From Leucosporidium creatinivorum (taxonomy: Eukaryota > Basidiomycota > Microbotryomycetes > Leucosporidiales > Leucosporidiaceae), in contig BCKL01000028.1 in assembly GCA_001600635.1 (NCBI GenBank), positions 1 through 64,000 of the forward strand: a stretch of 64,000 nt of DNA, given 5' to 3'. Of the stretch, positions 24,801-35,633 are shown in pieces. Every line of letters begins with the position of its first letter. Position 1 is the stretch's first letter. Below the pieces are notes generated by a model that was not told where the DNA came from, did no database searches, and was given only the letters and a program-made list of their open reading frames with translations. The translations under genes and the position numbers were made by a program.

Positions 24801-25431
24801 CATCGCACACACAGAACAACGCTGAGCTCGAGGCACTCAAGCGCAAGAACGCCGACCTCCTCGCTAACGCTGCCGAGGCTTCGACTCTCATGGACGACCT
24901 GATGGCGAGCCTCGAGCCGACGGAGAAGGAGAACATCGAGCTGAAGGAGCTGGTCGATGGGTTGATGCAAGACTTGGAGCGTACTCAGGCCGAGCTGGAG
25001 GAGCTCAAGTTGCGCAGTAAGCGGATTGATTGATCCCTTGACCTCGCCGAGCTGACTCAACGCTCCCCTCTCTCCCGCAGAACCCCCCGCTTCCGTCACC
25101 TCGACTCCTCGCGCCGCCTCGCCTACTCGTAGTCTCTCTGCCAGCGTTCACTCTTCGGGAGCCGCTCCCAGCGTCATCTCGGCCAAGTCGAACGGCTCGC
25201 TCGCCTCGATGGGCACGACCGACCGAGCGCGCGCTTTCGCCGAGCAGCTCGCTCGCGGCAAGGCCGAGCTCCAGACCGAGCAAGATCTGCACAAGGCCAA
25301 GGTCCGTCGCTACGGCGAGGCGACTCACACGAAGGGTGAGCTCTAGATTCGGTCTCGGCGAAATAAGCTGCGAGCTGACCTCTCTCCTCTCCCCCGCAGA
25401 GAGCAGTTTGGCTGCGCTCACCGCCCGCTAA
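21837..25431 (+). CDS. Large coiled-coil protein, function unknown
   Basis: Seven or so exons encode roughly 1,050 residues. The N-terminal half (to about residue 600) is Ser/Pro/Thr-rich and probably disordered, with short basic stretches such as SPKRKKGEKESKDEKD. From about 23,820 the protein becomes heptad-like and highly charged (ENLANYIAGVQRQVEGYQRE, EVDTRLVEACQEIIRREDE, LERNVFDLQDQIARLETTL) for some 350 residues, and ends in a Ser/Ala-rich tail (ESSLAALTAR). There is no signal peptide or membrane segment. The layout suggests a cytoskeletal, polarity or spindle-associated scaffold, but I recognise no specific family. Splice junctions follow the local donor, GCTGAC-type branch site and acceptor pattern. 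Confidence 0.8.
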
Positions 25432-25599
25432 GGGGGAAGGAGGGATAGTTTCGATGTAGTGCTTGCTTCTGCGATGAAGGAAATACCGTTCTGTTGCTTT
25501 GCCCAAGCCTCTCGCGAGAGGCGTGGAGTCGACAGCGGGAGAGAATCAAGCGAGCTATCAATCATATCAGAGAGAGGCTACAAGCGGCTATGCATACTG

Positions 25600-27810
25600 C
25601 TACAGCAACACAAACTTTCCTTCCGCACAGCTGATGATCCTGTTGTACAACTCGTCGCGCCTGACCAACCCGCCAAAGCCCTTTTCCTTCTCCACCTCGA
25701 TTCCCTCCTCCTCCGTTTCCTTCCAAGTAATACGAATGCCGTCGCCCACGCTCGAAACGCCCGTGCCCCATCCCAAGGCGAGTCGGCCTTTCCATCCCAG
25801 TCCTGCCGTCTTGCGCACCAGTACGAGCGAGGAGAGAGGGATGGAGACGGTAAGAGTCGAGCCGGGGCCGCCGGAAGCGATGGGGCGGAAAGTGAGGGTG
25901 GTGGGGCGGATGGGAGGGACGAGGAGAAGATGGCCGGGAGTGTTGGAAGAGGAAGCGAGGAAGGCTGTCAGAGAAGACAAGGGTCAGCTGAGAGCAAGAT
26001 TGCCGAAGGGAGGGAGAGGACTCACTCGAATTCGACTGGCTGTCGGCCACAGTCTTGCGCGGAGCCATGTGCATGAGATGCTCCGGAAGCTCGGATCCAG
26101 TCGTAGCCTTAATCTTGTCCACGGCGACCTTTGCGCGAGAAGGGGAAGGTCAGCGGAGGCTCGGCGAGAGAAGCGAAGCCACGACTCACCCTCGACATCT
26201 TCTCCCAATCGAGCTTCTTCTCGCCCGCCACGTATCCCGCACCAGTCTCGGCGAGCTTCGTCGAGGTCTTGACAAAGCTGGCAAACTTCTCCTTGTTCGT
26301 CTTCTTGGGCACCGACGGCGAGGGCGGTACTTGGGCGTAAGCCTCCTCCTCTCCAGACGAGACCGACTCGGGGCCTGCTCCATTAGTGGTAGTAGGACGG
26401 GGAGGGAGAGGTGGAGCAGTCGCAGACGCAGCAGTGGGGGCAGGTTTGTCCGAAGCGAGAGGAGGCGGGGGTGGAGGAGGGAGAGGCGTCCCAGCAGCTT
26501 CGGCTTCGCGCAGGAGGGCGATGGTGAGTTGCGTGTTGGAGGGAACCAGGTTAAGCATCGAGCTGGGATGGAGGGAGATCATCAGTTGTCGAAGTCTTGC
26601 GCCCGCGCGAAAGAGGGGGGCAGGGGAGGGCAAGCCTCAGCGCGCTCTCGCGTGAGGCGGGGAGTGGAAAGGGAGAAAAGACTCACTGTCGTAGCTCGAG
26701 AGCTTCCTTCCATCCCTCAAACTTCTCGTCGAGAAGAGCGAGGAGTAGGGTGATGAGAGGTGCGCCGAAGAAGCCTACGCCCGCGACGAATCCGAGCGCG
26801 GCCGAGACGAAGCCCCAGGGGAAGAAGCCGAACAGGACGATGAGAGGCAGGATATGAAGAGCGACTTTCCTCCTCGCGGCGTTGGGGTGAAGAGGCGGGA
26901 CCGTAGGCGAGAGAGCGTTGGCCCATCTCTCCCAGCCGTCCGCGAGGTCCCCCGTCAGCTGTTGAAGGGGCAGCCCGACCTTGGCGAGCTTGTCCGTCTT
27001 TTCCTTCTTCTTTTTCTCCTTCTTACTGGCTTTGTGCTCCTCGCTCGTCGCCTCTCCTTCCTCCGCCTCGACCTCGGCGTCCACTTCCGCCTCCTCGATC
27101 GCATCATGCACCACATCTTCCAAGCTCGGCTCTCCTCCCACGATATGCCCAGCACTCGAGGTCGTAGTAGCGAGTTGAGCCATGCCGTCGGCAAAGACGG
27201 TGGCGTCTCTCTCGTCCTGTTCGGCGTTGGTGAGGGTGGGATCGCGCGGAGCCTTGTCGACGAGGACTCGGGAAGGGCGAGGAGTGGGAAGAGGAGGGAA
27301 GAGGGTGGTGCGGACGGAGGGGTAGAGGATCAGGAGAGCGAGGATAGTGAAGAGGAAGGCGGTGACTCCGAAAGGTGAAGCCCAAGCGATGAAGTAGGCC
27401 TGTGAGCATTCGAAGGTCAGTCTCGGCCGAGCTCGTCGAAACTGCTTCGGACTCACAGAGGCGAATCCACCGGTCCTCAGCGGGTCGTCCCAGCTCCTAA
27501 GCAGCATCATCTGCTTGCCAAACACCATGCAATCGCGCACAACAGTGAGATACGTCCTCTCGACATTGGCGCGAAGACGATCCGGGTCAAATTGCTCGTC
27601 CTTGGCTGGCTCAAAGTCGAGGCGGGAAGCGGGGATCTCTGCTCGACGGACAGTTGTCACTTGCTTGTTGAAGCGGCGGAGAAGCGAGTAGAGCTCGTCG
27701 TTGGGCAGGCCAGAAGCGATGTAAGGCGGAGGAGGAGTGCCGGAAGGTAGACGAGAAGGCGGCGGCGGCGGTGCGGGCGGTCGAGGTGGTAGAGTAGGAG
27801 GAGAATCCAT
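25600..27810 (-). CDS. Integral membrane protein, function unknown
   Basis: Five exons on the minus strand give about 660 residues. The start at 27810 directly follows a perfect TACTAAC branch site and a CTACAG acceptor, so a 5'UTR intron ends at the ATG. The proline-rich N-terminus is followed by a helical region (LRANVERTYLTVVRDCMVFG), a membrane segment (FGVTAFLFTILALLILYP), a long acidic and then lysine-rich loop (ASKKEKKKKEKTDKLAKV), a second hydrophobic block (ILPLIVLFGFFPWGFVSAAL then FVAGVGFFGAPLITLLLAL), a Pro-rich linker and a C-terminal beta-rich domain (HLLLVPPIRPTTLTFRP to FGGLVRRDELYNRIISCAEG) that could be PH/GRAM-like. That suggests an organelle membrane protein binding lipid. 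I cannot name the family with certainty. It converges with the coiled-coil gene, about 170 nt away. Confidence 0.8.
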
Positions 27811-28332
27811 CTGTAGGGGAGCCGAGGGCGTTAGTACTTCTTCCTCGCCTTGAATGCTGATCTGAGCCGCGCGCCCCGCTCTACGCTCCGTCCTCATTCG
27901 CCAAGGCCTCCGTGCTCATACAGCAGCAGCAGCGTGGCCCAAGAAATGCCTGAGTCCCGACGAAAGCCTCCCTGCACGCCACAGACCTCGACCGAGCGCG
28001 CTCTCCGCGCGTCACTGCCCTCTCCATCCTCGCTCTTCTTGCAGGCTGATGAGAGGTAGGCGTAGACTTCAGCTCACATTGGCCGAGCTGTAAGGCTATG
28101 CTTGAGCGATGGCTGCTGAGACGAGACGAGACGAGACGAGACGAGCGAGATGAAGAGGGAGAGAAAGAGGCGACCGTCATGGGGCTGCTGTCGAATAGAC
28201 TCCACTGAGGGGTGCGAGAAGCTCAGATGTAGCGCAATACGTTTTGCACGGTCTACAGCCTCTGTGGACTCCGCCGCCACCCACAACCCCTCTCCCCCAG
28301 CTCTTTTCCACCGAGCGCCGAGTTCACCCACC
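27811..28332. other. Intergenic region with a pentanucleotide repeat
   Basis: This is the promoter and leader of the minus-strand membrane protein gene plus the ERG6 3' end. It contains a short tandem ACGAG array and otherwise no recognised feature. Confidence 0.5.
28118..28145. repeat. (ACGAG)5 microsatellite
   Basis: Five perfect tandem ACGAG units at 28121-28145, preceded by a partial unit. They lie between ERG6 and its minus-strand neighbour, in non-coding DNA. Confidence 0.95.
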
Positions 28333-29990
28333 TCACTCCTTCAACTCGGGCTTCTTGCACACGAACAGCATCATAGGCGTGAAGAGCTTCTTCTGACCTC
28401 CCTCGACGAGTCCGACGGCTAATGGCGAAGCCTTCATCAGCTCGGCAAGCGGGAAGCGTGTGCTCGGCGAAGACTCACCGGCAGTCTTGAGCGCCTCTCC
28501 TACGTCGTAGGTCCCCTTGGGAACGAGTCCGATCTTCTCCAGCCCCCAGACGGTATTCTGAGTGCAGAACTTGCCCACTCGTGTCATACGCCAGCAGGTA
28601 ATGACGTCCCAGAGGGTCTGGCATTTGCGGAGGTCGCCCTCGAGCTATATAGGTGCAGAGTGGTCAATGATCGTCGCCGGTGAGTATGAGTGAGCTATGC
28701 GTACGGGATAGTACCACTTGATCTCATCGGGACGGTCAGCGAGGTCCTCCTCGTGGAGGATCTCGAAGCCTGCGAGCAAGGAGGGTTAGCGCCGAATCGC
28801 CGAGACGAGAGCGAGAGTCGCTCACCAACGTTCTGAAGAGCAGTCCTGCAAGCCGAGATGGAGCGCATCTCGGGAATGCCGTTACCGAGCTATGAAGAGA
28901 GCACAGTAGCGTGTCAGCTCGTCCACCGACTATGCGCCGAAATGTGAACCCCGAGTCTGCTCACCTCGACCTGCTTCTGCACCCTGACATGCTCGGCAAT
29001 GGTAGGATCCCAGGAGTCAGTCATGCACCACTCGTAGACGCCGAACTGCGAGGGGCGATACAAGGAGGAGGAGAGCGTGGAGGGATCATCGGCGATGGGG
29101 ACAGGGAAGCGGTCAGCGGGGCGCCTTCAACAGCATACAAAGGCGCCGACGTACCACTCCTCCAGGCTTCAGCACTTTTCGGATCTCGTTGTAGCATCTC
29201 TCCCAGTCGGGAGCATGGCAGGTAGCCTCAATGGCGCTGGGAAATGGGAAGCGCATCAGCGCTCGGCTCCCACGGACCGCTTTCGACAAATCCGGCGACT
29301 CACTAGACGGCGTCGAAGCTGTTCTCGCCGAACTGCTCAGCGAGAGCCATGAAGTCACCTTTGACGAAGGTGACCTTCTCTGACAGGCCAGCCCGAGCAG
29401 TATACTTGCGAGCTCGGCCGAGCTGGAAGGCACTGTAGAGGGAGTGTTAGCTACTCGCCGAAGAGCTGTAGGACGAGGAAAACCTTCTTGTTGTTCGCAC
29501 CAACGATCTCGACGTCTGCGAACCTGGCGATCTCGCGAGCAGGCCCTCCCACTCCACAACCGACGTCGAGCACCTTCTGGCCCGGCCTCAGATTCATCTG
29601 AGCAGCGAGATAATGCTCATGCCGTGCGAGAGCTTGGTGGAAAGCTTCTCCCTTGTAATAGCGAGCGAAGTGGAAGCTTTCGGACCAGCCCATCTCGTAT
29701 AGCTCGGTCGCGCCTGATCATGCGTGAGGCGGGGGTCAGCTTTCGGTGCTCCTGGCCAGCTTCATAGACCCTCTGACATGTCCAGTACGGCAGGAGAGGG
29801 GAAGGAATATGTGTCAAGATGACCCACCATCGTAATAGCCGTTGACGACCTCAGCGTAGACCTCCTTCCTCGCTTCTGCATCGGCGGGTGTCTCGTCGGC
29901 GAGGTCCTTCTCCCAATGCTTGGTGTAGTTGGCGATGCCTGCACGATTGCGTAGGTCGCCTTTGTTGAGAGTGATGAGCGCGGTGGACAT
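28333..29990 (-). CDS. ERG6: Sterol C-24 methyltransferase
   Basis: This enzyme transfers a methyl group from S-adenosylmethionine to C-24 of zymosterol in ergosterol synthesis, usually at the ER and lipid droplets. About eight exons on the minus strand start at 29990 ([19 protein letters not shown]). The family signature is clear: [20 protein letters not shown], the SAM-binding motif [39 protein letters not shown], the [20 protein letters not shown] motif with KPGG, and the C-terminal [14 protein letters not shown]. Length is as expected, about 370 residues. Near 28480 a GTGAGT suggests an intron, but reading through keeps the frame, so I kept one exon there. The gene is divergent from the ricin-like gene, with about 850 nt between. 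It looks complete. Confidence 0.93.
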
Positions 29991-30844
29991 GCTGAGGGAG
30001 ATGGGAAGAAAGCGCGGATCTGGAGGAGAGAAGGAGGTGAGCGAGCGGTCACGAAGGCGGGCTGTAATCAGGCAGATTGAGCTCGTGTAGGACTTACTGA
30101 GGTGGCAAAAGAGATAGAGGTTGATATGATATGTCGATGAGAGGATGGAGAAGGAGGAGGGGAGCTTGAACGCCTCCAGTTCGAGGGAGAAGGCCACCTC
30201 CCGAGCTCGAGGAGCGAGCCTGCCTTCCTCGCATGAGCAAACAAAGCCTTCGATAAAGGCTTGTTTGGGACTTGAAAGGGCGCTTCGACAAGCTGTCAGC
30301 TTCGTTAAGCCGACTGAACTACAGTAGAGACGATCAAGCCGGAAGTCCGATGAGAATGATCCTCGCCGAACCCACCTCAGCGCCGAGCGCTCGCTTGACA
30401 AATTCACTGAGGTGTGGATGGTCCAAATAGAGCCGGAGACAGCTACATCATGCACCAGAACCCATTAGACGCAAGATGGGGCAACGTAGCCCGACGAAGC
30501 CTTTCATCCACCTGCGCCGAGCGTTCAAAAGAGGGCCGCCGAGTTTCGGCGGGATGAGACCAGCGTCGGGCTGGCTCTGGACTACAGACACTCTGTTTTT
30601 CGCTGGTACTACTCCTACTCTTCGCTCTGACGCATATGCCTACCTTGCTGCACGCTCCTCGCTGACTCCTTGCGCTCGAGCCCGCTCCTTCGCCTCTTGA
30701 CTTCCTCCCACATCTTTCGCCAGACCTCCCGGAGAGTTCACGACCTACAAGCAATCAATACAGCAGCTGCTTCTTTCACGCCCACACGGCAATCAATCAC
30801 TCCTTCACCACTCCTACACCACTCGCCCTCACCGCCCGCTCACC
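29991..30844. promoter_or_regulatory. Divergent promoter region ERG6 / ricin-like gene
   Basis: About 850 nt separate the two divergent starts. There is a pyrimidine-rich leader just before 30845 and several potential 5'UTR splice signals on the ERG6 side. No additional gene was recognised. Confidence 0.5.
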
Positions 30845-32329
30845 ATGCTCGTCGCCTCGTCGCTTCTCACCTTCGCCGCCGCTCTCCTCGCCTTCGCTCC
30901 AGGATCGGAGGCAGCCCAGTCAACTAAACCCGATTCTCGCAACGCAAAGCAGGCTGCTGCACTACAGGTGCGTTCTTTTGCGGCGAGGCCTGAGCGAGGG
31001 GACCGAGCTGACGAGCGGTACACCACAGGCGGCTGCCGTCTACTTGAAGCCCGCTTCATACGTATTCACCAACGTAGGTACAGGACAGAAGATCACCTAG
31101 TGAGTACTGTATTCCGGCGCTGTGCTGTTCCGGCGTTCGTCTCCTTTGTTCGGCGAAGGGCCGGAAGGGTGGGAACTCCGGGCGAGGTAGCTAGCTGACA
31201 CTCCTTCGACGCTATCGACAGCAACCCCAACGGCAATCATATCTACCCTAGTGCAGGTCGGGGATCAGCGGTCAACGTGCAGCTCTACGCAAACAAGGCG
31301 GTGAGCTGTCTCTTTTGGCCTCGGGTATGAGAACGAGGGATCAAAAGAAGCTGTAATTGAAAGTGGAGCTGGAGATGGGAGCTACTGATGTTGATGCAGC
31401 AGTGGTTGGAGCTGTAGCTGACCCGCTCTTTGCGCTACAGGTCCCTTGGCACCGCTTCAACTTCGGCAAGAAGAACAAGTGCCTTTCGAGCGCTTGGGGA
31501 GGAGGAAGCAACGATGCTGCTGTCGCCTACGTCTGCGCTTCCGGAACTGGCGCCAAGAAGACCACCCTGGAGCGTACCAAGCAGTGAGCTCCGAGTCCTC
31601 TCTTCTCCGCAACTCGGCGCTGATCTCCTTCCTCGCTCGCTTCGCACAGATGGTGGTTGACTGTCCCCGTCAGCAAGGCAAGATATCTCTTTGCGCATCT
31701 ATAACGAGACTGGGGCAGTCCACTCGCTCCTAGAGGCTCACGCTAACCCGCTCAAACCCTCCACAGCCACTCGTCGCCGGCGCCTCTGCCAACTCGCAAG
31801 CCAACCGCGTCCTCCTCGCCGCCCAAAGCGACTCGATCAAGACCCGTAACGCCAAGATCGCTGCTCAGAAGGCCGCCTTCCACCACAAGCGCGAGCTCGC
31901 CTCCCTCGATGCGCCGAGCAGGAGTCGCCGCCACGCCCTCACCAAGAGGGCTCTCGAGAGGAGAGCCAAGACTGCTGGAGCGGGAGTCTACTACATTATC
32001 CCTACCGACCACTTGATGGACATGCCCGTGAGTCCGAGCTCGGCCGTATTCGATTCAAGTTTGGGCTCGGCGCTGACCTCGCTCGCTTCCCACCCGCTGC
32101 GACAGGCTCGCGCTCTCACCGGCAAGGTCGTCAAGTCTCGTGGTATTACTTCCACCAACCTTGCCGTCTGGAAGAACGTTCGTCGTTTGCCTTTCGGCGT
32201 TCAGCGCCCGTCAAGGCTTCACCGAGCTGACTTAAACCCCTCCTCCTCCTCCCGGAACACCTCCGTCGATCTCGTTCGTCACACCCACAGGGCCAGAAGA
32301 ATCAGCAATGGCGCCTCAGCAAGGCTTAG
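30845..32329 (+). CDS. Secreted ricin-B-lectin-like protein
   Basis: About eight exons encode roughly 290 residues. A signal peptide (LLTFAAALLAFAPGSEA) starts the protein. The body resembles a beta-trefoil of the ricin-B type: YVFTNVGTGQKITY, PWHRFNFGKKNKCLSSAWGG, and a closing NQQWRL that matches the QxW motif. In the middle, about 70 residues rich in Lys, Arg and Ser (HHKRELASLDAP, SRRHALTKRALERRAK) interrupt the fold and contain several dibasic sites, as if a pro-region or a loop were cleaved. One intron (31678-31766) uses a GC donor. No enzymatic domain is visible, so the likely role is extracellular sugar binding; the family assignment rests on weak repeat motifs. Confidence 0.72.
31678..31766 (+). 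other. GC-AG intron
   Basis: The donor reads AAG|GCAAGA, the known GC variant, with a GCTAAC branch site and a CCACAG acceptor. Splicing here joins WWLTVPVSK to PLVAGASANSQ in frame; no GT donor nearby does so. Confidence 0.8.
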
Positions 32330-33058
32330 CGCCCTGCTCAACCTGCACCTTTCAAACCCCACTTGTTCACTCGCCTAGTATCCTTCGCACTCGCAACAAC
32401 ATACCACTTCATTCGCACACACTTTGATATCCCCTTTTCGTTTTTTCCCACCTATCACTCTCTTTCTCTTCGCTTCGCCCACCTCGCTTGATGTGAGGAG
32501 CACCTTCAGCGTAGCTCGAGCCGAGTCGCGTCGAAGTTCGGGACGTTCTCTAGATGACGGCGTCTCTTCAGTATCTGCAACTGTTTCTTTGGGGCACAAG
32601 AAGACGGAGTGAAGTGGACAGCAGGGAGCGATACGGCGAAACTCTAGCACCGAAGCAAGCGCCGAGCAGCACTCAAGCCGTCTGTCGACGTCTTCTGGCA
32701 CCTTTAACAAGTAGAGAAGTCGGACTTGAGCATCTTCCTTTCTCAAGGCTTGCATGATGAGCTACGCTCGCCCGTTGAGGCCTAGTTTGGGGGTCGGAGC
32801 CAGTCGCTCACGCCGAGTCGCGTCTAGGGAGGCTGCCAAACAGTCGGGAACGACGACAGGCGAGCTCAGCAAATCGCTCTGTACTTCAACACACCCCTCC
32901 CGCTGAACTTCGCGCCGAAATCCTCCCCTCGGGCCCCTCTCAAGGCGCCAAGTCTTTCGCCGCCGCTCGAGCCTCTCGCTCTTTCCCCTCGACCAACTTC
33001 GCTTCTCGTTTCTTCAACAATCGACTCGGGCTCGCATTCGACGTCAAACACGCCCAGG
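32330..33058. other. Intergenic region lectin-like gene / SGNH gene
   Basis: About 730 nt of 3' end and promoter sequence. A pyrimidine-rich stretch at about 32400-32470 follows the lectin stop. No gene was recognised. Confidence 0.45.
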
Positions 33059-35291
33059 ATGGCTCCCGGCGGCAGCTACTCGCAGGTGCCCAGCTCACCC
33101 TCCCTCCCGCTCCGTCATGCTCGACGCTCCTCCCTGAGCAGCAGCAACAGCAAACGGAGCTTGCTCTCTCGGCGCACGGGCATCATCTGTAGCCTAGTGG
33201 CTCTAGCACTACTGGGCGCCATCGTCCATCAAGCTTCGTCGCGGTCGTTCAGGATGGAGGACAACGAGCTCGAGGCGCTGAGGGAGGGGAGCGAGCGGAT
33301 GGACAACAAGTGGCAGCAGGAAGGCGCTAAGGCAGAGGAGCCGGAGCCGGATGAAGGGGAATCGGAGGCAGAGCTGCAGGCTGAGAAGAGCGAGCAAGAG
33401 CCAGAATGGAGCGAGCTCGGCGAGGAGCAGGTCGGCGCAGACGCAAACCAGGATGTCAGGCCGAGTGAGCTGGATGTGGAGGATACCAAGGGCAAAGGAA
33501 AGGTCGTTGATTCTCTACTGGACGAGACGGAGGAGGTCGATGTCGAGATCCACAAGCTCGAAGCCGACGAAGCGCTCCGCGCCAACGCCGAGCAGGATGA
33601 GGAGCCGTGCTCGGATACCATCAAGACGGCTCTTTCCATGCCCGAGTTCTGGTACATTCGCTGTGAGTAGGCTCCCGCTGACTGCAGGCTGCGAGATGGC
33701 GCTGACCTCTTAGCGTTTCCCAGCGACCGGCCCTACCTCCTTCGCCGTCTCTCCTCGATCCGTCGACCATCGCTTCCCACCAAACTGCCTCACCCACGCC
33801 GTCTTCTCCGCCCGCCTCGCTCGAAGCGTCCCTCCCTCCGAGCCCGGCCTTCCTCGCCCAGAGACGATTCTGGCCCTCCCTCGGCCGGTGCTGCAGTACA
33901 ACACTGCCGACTACTCGATCCGAATCCCACCCAATCTCGTCTTGCCCAGAGCATCCTACCGATTGGACGTGAGGCTCGAGTTTGGGCTGCTCGAGGGAGC
34001 GCTGCAGGCTCAGATTTGTGGCGAGGAGGAGCTCGCTTGCCATCCACAAGTTACGGCTGAGATGCTTGGAGAGGACGTGGGCTATGTAGGAGGCGTAGTC
34101 CAATTCGAGGATACGCTCAACACCCGAGTCGAAGCGGGGATCGGTGAGTTGGCCACTCAGTCAGGCTCCAAACGCCGAAGCTGACTTGCCACCTGCTCAG
34201 CCGAACTCGACCCTCGACCACCTCTCTGCACCTCCTTCTACCCCTTCAACGGCTACTGGGAAGGCAACGACTACCACCCTACTCCATCATCCACTCCCTG
34301 CCGTCTCTTCGATACCACCTTCCCTGTCCCCTTCGCGCCAACCTCGCGCAAGCCCAAGCCGATCTGGCTCGCCTTCGTCGGCGATTCGAACACTCGCAAC
34401 ATGTTCTCGCTTCTCGCGCAGTCGCTCGGAAGCGGTCCGTACACCAACGCTGTCGTGACGGACTCGCCTGAGCACAACGGCACGGTGGCGACGATCGCTC
34501 TTCGCTCGAGGTGAGTTCGGTTCAGCTCGCATTGACTGCAGGTTCTGATCTGACCGCTTCTCACCTACAGCACCGGAGATCAGGAGTACGGCGACGACGC
34601 TCCTGTGCCATCTATCATCCTCACCTGGAGCTGGTGGTATGGCACTCATCCCGAGCCCATCGTCGAGGCGACCGAGTCCACCTACGACGAGCTCTCACAG
34701 CAAGCCTGGGACGACAACCTCATCGCCAACCGCGAAAGGCTCCTCTTCCTCACCAACGGCACCCTCTCGCAATACGCCAACCAAATCTCCCTCTCAAAGC
34801 ATCTCGGCAGGCCCGACTCCACCCTGGCCAAGCTCGCCCGCACCCTCCGACCAACTCGCACCTTCCTCTCCCTCGGTTCTCACGGCGAACAACTCACGTC
34901 TCTTGGCATGGATCGAGCGCTCGACTTCCTCCTTTCCGAAGACGGAGGCCTCTCCGCCGAGCACCGAAACCTCATCAACCTCCGCTACTTCAGCACGACC
35001 CTCGTCAACCCGCTCTACATCCCTCTCGAGCGATTCCCCCATCAAGATCTCGTTCGCAACAACCCTGCTATCGAGGCGAGAAATGAGGTCGCTCGCTCGA
35101 GGCCCGAGTTGGGAGGGGAGGGGAGGGTTATCGACATTGAGGCGATGACGAGGGGCGTTACGGAGGGGTGGATGAAGGAGGGCAAAGCGGGGAAGGATGC
35201 GGTTCATTTCAGACCGGACGGCGTTTACGAGAACTGGGTCAAGGTCGTGTGGACCGAGTTGATGGTCGGCGTTGAGGAGAGGAGCGGTTGA
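33059..35291 (+). CDS. Type II membrane SGNH/PC-esterase-like protein
   Basis: Four exons encode about 690 residues. A basic N-terminus is followed by one membrane anchor (GIICSLVALALLGAIVHQ, about residues 41-58), then an acidic, probably disordered stem (about 60-190), then a lumenal catalytic-type domain. FVGDSNTRNM carries the GDS block with the nucleophile serine, and DAVHFRPDGVYENWVKVVW near the C-terminus supplies the Asp-x-x-His pair. That arrangement is seen in PC-esterase, trichome-birefringence-like and Cas1-type proteins, many of which O-acetylate polysaccharides in the Golgi. I infer a Golgi glycan O-acetyltransferase or esterase; donor and substrate are unknown. The acidic stem is unusually long. 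Confidence 0.78.
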
Positions 35292-35633
35292 GGAGGGGTT
35301 GAAGGGGCCTCCGGAGGTGGAGAACAGACACTTTATGAGGGCTTCGTTAGATTTGTCCCCGCTAGTAGCATTGCATCGTCGTTTAGTCTCGTTAGCTTGT
35401 CGACTTTTGAAGAGTGAGCAAGAGCTGCTCGGCGAAAGGAGAGAGGAGCTCGACGGTCCCTGAGTTGCGCCAGAATGAGCCTGGCACTGCTTCTGTCGAT
35501 TCTCTCCAGCTATTCCAGCCATCTACTTGCGCACGTAGCAGCAGCGGAGTGTGCCGTCGCGCTCCCCAACCTTGCGGCGGAAGGCGATTGTCTCTCTCGC
35601 TCCTCTTATTCGTTTGCGCTTCAAGGTCAAACG
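35292..35633. other. Intergenic / leader of the CBM48 gene
   Basis: This stretch holds the SGNH gene 3' end, with GTAGCAT at 35365, and the 5' leader of the next gene. From 35475 the leader is open in frame with the CBM48 gene and would add 53 residues with a hydrophobic stretch (MSLALLLSILSSY) if translated. Confidence 0.5.

Noticed and set aside
28118-28145. The ACGAG array considered as a telomere-like or CRISPR-like repeat
   Set aside because: It is a short pure pentanucleotide microsatellite without spacers, and the unit does not resemble a telomere repeat.
28440-28487. A possible intron in the last part of ERG6 (GTGAGT to GATGAAG)
   Set aside because: Its 47 nt would break the reading frame, whereas reading through keeps it. 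I left it as exon, although the inserted residues look a little unusual for the family.
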